Shown in pieces: positions 60,140 to 64,000 of a DNA stretch of 64,000 nt. Location: assembly GCA_030533445.1 (NCBI GenBank), contig CM060076.1, forward strand, positions 8,181,001-8,245,000, in the 5' to 3' direction. Source of the DNA: Cyprinodon diabolis. Taxonomy: Eukaryota; Chordata; Actinopteri; Cyprinodontiformes; Cyprinodontidae. Both the position numbers and the translations under genes were made by a program. The notes under the pieces were generated by a model that was given only the letters and a program-made list of their open reading frames with translations, was not told where the DNA came from and did no database searches. Each line of letters opens with the position of its first letter. Position 1 is the stretch's first letter.

Positions 60140-60325
60140 AGTCCGGACAGGCATTTGGAGGACGCAGTCGCTGAATTCATATTCAGCAATGGGCTGCAAT
60201 TTGCAGTTCTCCATAGTCCTGCTAATGACCTGATTATTTGGTTCAGGTGTGCCAAAGCAGTGACACATCTAGAAGGTACAGGACACCAGACTACGAGGTC
60301 AGGACTTGAAGAACCCTGCTCTATA
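60140..60325 (+). pseudogene. possible hAT transposase fragment joined to a MITE end
   Basis: LEDAVAEFIFSNGLQFAVL resembles an N-terminal region of hAT transposases. From about 60225 it runs into CAGGTGTGCCAAAGCAGTGA and TTGAAGAACCCTG, a common fish MITE end. Both assignments rest on short matches. Confidence 0.35.
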
Positions 60326-60339
60326 TATTATGTTTGATT

Positions 60340-61262
60340 TTATATGTGAATCAGTGTTTTATTATTCAATCAGCCTTGTTAATAAAGATAATTTTACTAA
60401 TGTTTGTCACAATGTATCAATCTGTACTATTAAAATGGTGTAAGATCAATTATTTTGTGTAGAAACAAATGCAAAAAACTCAAAAGAAAAAAAAAGAAAC
60501 TTGACACCTTGCTTTCTTCTATATAACATTTCTTTATTTCATTTTCCTTTATGGGTGTTTTATACAGGGAGCAACTGCTGCTAAAGATTTTACAATAGTT
60601 TACAAGGGGCAAGTCACCTTTTGTCTTCTGGAGTTTCTTCTTTTGTCCCCTTTGACTGATTTCTGTACACATTTAACCTCATTAGAAGGAATTTGACTCT
60701 TTCTTTTTTCTAAACATATCTCATGTATTGCACAGTATACATTACTTCCTTTAAACCATGAAACACATTCTTTTTGTCTTTGATCATGAACATCTAGAAT
60801 GTATCTAGGTTTTTTGTTGTACATTTCCTTCATGTATTCACACACATTGATCAGTCACATCTTTAAAGCCACTAACAGGCTATATGAGTAATTGATCCTC
60901 TCACTGCAGCATATTGACTGGAAAAGCAAAGAGTGAAATGTGTTGAAACAGATTATCCAGGTGGAGCAACCACAAATCAAATCTGTGCAAACCCTCAAAT
61001 TATGCTTCCAGCCATTTTTCTGTAGATATTGGGCCGACTCCAGATAAATCTGTTGGTTTTAGTATTGTGGGTGACCATTTGGCTTGTTACCGCATCCCTG
61101 CAATTTTCTCACATTTTTTTCACAAGAACAAACATTTCCTTATCCTTCATATACATCACTCCTAGCTTTCCGTTTCATAGCATCCCATTCAGTTTGTATG
61201 TTTCCTTCCTACTGAGAGGAAGGATGACTCTATGTTTCTTAAATGCTGTTTGATTGTAGCCT
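60340..61262. other. intergenic or 3' UTR of the - strand gene
   Basis: No coding similarity. On the - strand this lies just after the stop of the exon at 61266, so part may be its 3' UTR. Confidence 0.4.
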
Positions 61263-61265
61263 TCA

Positions 61266-61454
61266 GAGTCTCTCAATGTCTCTGTACTTCTTCCTCAGTA
61301 TAGAAACTTGGTCCCTGAACAGGACGGGGTCCAGCCTCATCTGCGAGTGTACCAAGGGCATGAAGCCTAGCCATCGGCTGAAGGCGTTCATACAGGTCTG
61401 TCGCTGTGCAAAATGGTCTGGGTCAGCCCAACGAGATGCCTTAGAGCCCTTGGT
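61266..61454 (-). CDS. terminal coding exon of an unidentified gene
   Basis: On the - strand a strong pyrimidine tract (about 61462-61490) and an AAG acceptor lead into an open frame. It starts [17 protein letters not shown], passes [20 protein letters not shown] and ends [12 protein letters not shown] with a TGA near 61266-61268. The peptide has balanced composition, many Trp, Phe, His and Cys residues and no low complexity, unlike the random frames around it. I could not name the family. Upstream exons should lie to the right, and I found no convincing one before 64000. Confidence 0.6.
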
Positions 61455-61499
61455 GTGGAGAAGAAAAAAGAAAAGAAAGAGAGAATGAGACATTAAAAT

Positions 61500-62680
61500 G
61501 GTTGTCTGCGATCCTGCTTATGGCATTTTTTCAATCTTAGCAGTTAAACTACTGTTTTGTTTTTTCTTTTAAATGTTAAGACCCCACATTCATATCCTCA
61601 GGTAACACAGAGTACATGTCAGACTTAATAATATTACTTTAGCGATAGTTTCAAGGTGTTGCTTTATTGTATATCTCGTACCATGTCTTTCGGTTGTGCT
61701 GTTCTTTTTTCATCTCATTACAGGTGATGAAGCAGACTGAAAATGTTTTGTCATTGTCTCCTTTCTATCTCTTCTTTCTTTCATCTTTTCTCTTTTTTTC
61801 CCTTTTTCCTTCTCTTCTTCTGTTTTTCTGCACTATTTACATTGCAGTGTCCATATAAACTGTAAAACTCCCTGCATAATTACAATAAAGCAATTTATAT
61901 GCATGAAACAAGTTGAGCAATATGGCAATTGCCATACTGCTACACTTGTGAAAGTAAAATCTTTTGGGCTCTTTTTGGCATCAAGACAATTATTCTTATT
62001 GCCACATTGCCAGACAGGACACTGTAAAAAAAAAGAAAAAAATGTTAAGATTTTTCCTTTTTACTAACTAACACATAGCATTTGTTTTCTAAATTTATAT
62101 GTCTTCAAATGAATGCTTTTAAGAATATTTATTTTAAACTGAGAAAGTTTAGGCTTAATACCTGACTTCATATTTTCAGCCAAAAGTTAAAAAAAAACCT
62201 TCAGTATTATTGACACCTTTTATTGGTTGTTGAACTAGGAAGTATAACATAAATGTTGGTTCTTTGGTTTCTTACACTCAATGCTTAAAGGGTAAAATAT
62301 TTGGCACAAAACCTCTGAAATTTTTGTTCCAAATTATAATTGGTTAACCATATTATTATTTTGGTATATATTGTGTATAATTGCACACTCCTTTAGCTGT
62401 GACTGTTTTTTGCTCAGTGTGGGTTATTGACTACACATTCAGTTTTTCTATCACTGTGCTAGCCCTCCCTTCCATTCATCATGTTTAGCATTAGCTGGAA
62501 GTGTTTACGTTTCAAACTTGCTGGTAAAACAAACGGCAAAAGACCAATAATGCTTGAGTGGCAAAGAAAATTTGTTCTTATAACAAATGTTTGGGTATTT
62601 TCCAACATATGTGTTATTGCTAAATTCAGATTCCTCTTTCTTTTTTTTTTGCATAGTCATCTATACTGATATTTATTTGC
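61500..62680. other. putative intron of the - strand gene; nothing recognised
   Basis: T-rich and AT-rich sequence without exon-like frames or bounded repeats. Confidence 0.35.
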
Positions 62681-62689
62681 AAATAGCCT

Positions 62690-62995
62690 GCAGTTATATA
62701 GCACTTTTTCAAGTCAGGAGACTTGACCAAAGCGCCCTACATTCAGTTATCAACCCATTCACTCACAGACTGATGATCGCAAACTGCATTGTAGCCACAG
62801 CTTTCCTGGGGCTCACTGACAGAAGAGTGGCTGACGTACACTGTCGCCACCGGGTCCTCTGACCACCATCAGTAGACGATATGGGGGAAGTGTCTTGCCC
62901 AAGGACACTACGACACTGAAAGCCGGGGCCGGGGCTTGACAACCCTCCGGTTGGAGGGCAAACTCCTGCATCCGAAGCCAGTGTTGCCCTAAATT
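62690..62995 (-). repeat. tRNA-derived SINE, family 2, copy 2
   Basis: The reverse complement matches 32590-32815 through TGTCCTTGGGCAAGACACTT, CTACTGATGGTGGTCAGAG and CAGTGAGCCCCAGG. It extends further to a 3' end with GCGCTTTGGTCAAGTC and GTGCTATATAACTGCAGG. Confidence 0.78.
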
Positions 62996-62999
62996 GCCA

Positions 63000-63904
63000 T
63001 CAGACTTTAGTCTTATTGGTTCCCAACCCCAAAGCAACCTACATACAGTGACATATAATGTCAATTTCACTCATTTTGCTAAATTAATGAAAGAGGCTGG
63101 CATATATGTGTTATTATGTGGAAGAACAAGAGCTGTCAATATCATGACCACACAGCAGCATAAAGTTAGAAAAAAAAGAGCAGAGTTATTTACAATGTTC
63201 CTCTGTGTGGAGATTTGACCTACAGTAAGCAGCCATTCAAAATATCCCTTCCAAGTCAATCGCCTGCCGAATGGCAGCCCTCTTCCCTCCAACTCCCAGC
63301 ATCCCCTCCAACTTCCAGCCACTGGATCGACCTCCTCTTGCATATTTTTTTTACTCTGACTCCACCCTTCAATGAATTACAGGGTCTGCCCAGGAAATTA
63401 CGCTTTTCTTTAGATCTTCATGTCCACAAATCTTGACTGAAAGAATATTTTAGTACAAATATTGATGTTTAAAAAGGAATTGTAGGCGACCAGCTAAGGA
63501 CCAGCCAAGGGCCCATCAAGGAAAGCGGGGACATTTTAAATGGCTACTACTGTAACTGTTCAAGCTGTGGATGCTATTACACTATATCTGCTGGATCCAA
63601 CTTAGAATTTCATAAGGAAATAGCCCAATTCACATCTTTAGTAGAAGTCAAAGGATGGAAATTGGGTGGTTCGGCTGGACATCGGTTGCATATCACTGGA
63701 TATAAACCAGTAAAAAATGTTACTTTAGTATGAACTGCAGGCTTGGTGTGCACTAATCATCTATCCAGGCAATCTTCTGCTGGGATTTTTCCTGCCTTGT
63801 GCTCGGTTCCTTTTTTATACATTTGTAGTTTTCAAGCATGCAAATGTATACAACTTTCATGAGCTGCAAGCCTGGGGATAATGAACGGAAAGTTGTTTTT
63901 TTTT
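63000..63904. other. intergenic, nothing recognised
   Basis: No gene or bounded repeat found; short frames look random. Confidence 0.4.
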
Positions 63905-63944
63905 AGTCCGGAGATTGATCCAGCAGCAGCAGAAGCTGGAGGTC
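63905..63944 (+). other. possible 40-bp exon at the right edge
   Basis: A T-run and TTTAG precede it and GTAGGA follows. The enclosed frame reads RRLIQQQQKLEV, coiled-coil-like. It could be a microexon or a chance CAG-rich stretch. Confidence 0.22.
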
Positions 63945-64000
63945 AGGTAGGATAATTGAACTACAACAAATCAAGTGAAATAAGTGGTTTGGCATTACCC

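Overview
The window reads as vertebrate, almost certainly teleost fish, nuclear DNA. It has GT-AG introns, AT-rich intergenic sequence, and a repeat load typical of ray-finned fish: Tc1 elements, hAT and TTAA-type MITEs, tRNA-derived SINEs, a CR1/L2-like LINE relic and solo LTRs. There are no bacterial operons, CRISPR arrays or prokaryotic signals. All calls come from reading the sequence; no database search was run.

Region 1 (1-13693) is one protein-coding gene on the + strand: GNPAT, the peroxisomal dihydroxyacetone-phosphate acyltransferase that starts ether-lipid (plasmalogen) synthesis. Sixteen exons can be joined in frame (2019 nt, 672 codons plus stop). They carry all four acyltransferase motifs and end in a C-terminal Ala-Arg-Leu that fits a PTS1 peroxisomal signal. 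The first coding exon lies upstream of the window. Its introns hold a piggyBac-like MITE (2346-3100), two smaller MITE candidates, a LINE/SINE tail and a 1.05 kb element (10494-11548) that carries two convergent gene remnants, a THAP zinc-finger exon and a YKSLES-type exon.

Region 2 (13.7-35 kb) is gene-poor. It holds an apparently intact Tc1 transposon (21881-23488) with a 340-codon transposase and IR/DR-type ends. It also has three solo LTRs with perfect 5-bp target duplications (25261-25966, 28677-29078, 33292-34109), an LTR-like family in several copies, TTAA-flanked MITEs and a hAT MITE.

Region 3 (35.3-38.2 kb) is a nest. A pogo/Tigger-like element with a decayed transposase contains a hAT-like element and, separately, a foldback element with two 403-bp arms around a 126-bp loop.

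Region 4 (38.4-64 kb) contains a LINE reverse-transcriptase relic (about 39.1-41.0 kb), a fourth solo LTR (42242-42853), a hAT MITE with a perfect 8-bp duplication (45662-46607), a palindromic MITE (52545-52932) and a dead Tc1 copy inserted in a TA microsatellite (55014-56624). Near the right edge a convincing terminal coding exon (about 61266-61454, - strand) belongs to a gene I could not name, whose other exons probably lie beyond 64000.

No multi-gene pathway is encoded here. The organising theme is one housekeeping lipid gene beside a transposon-dense intergenic block.
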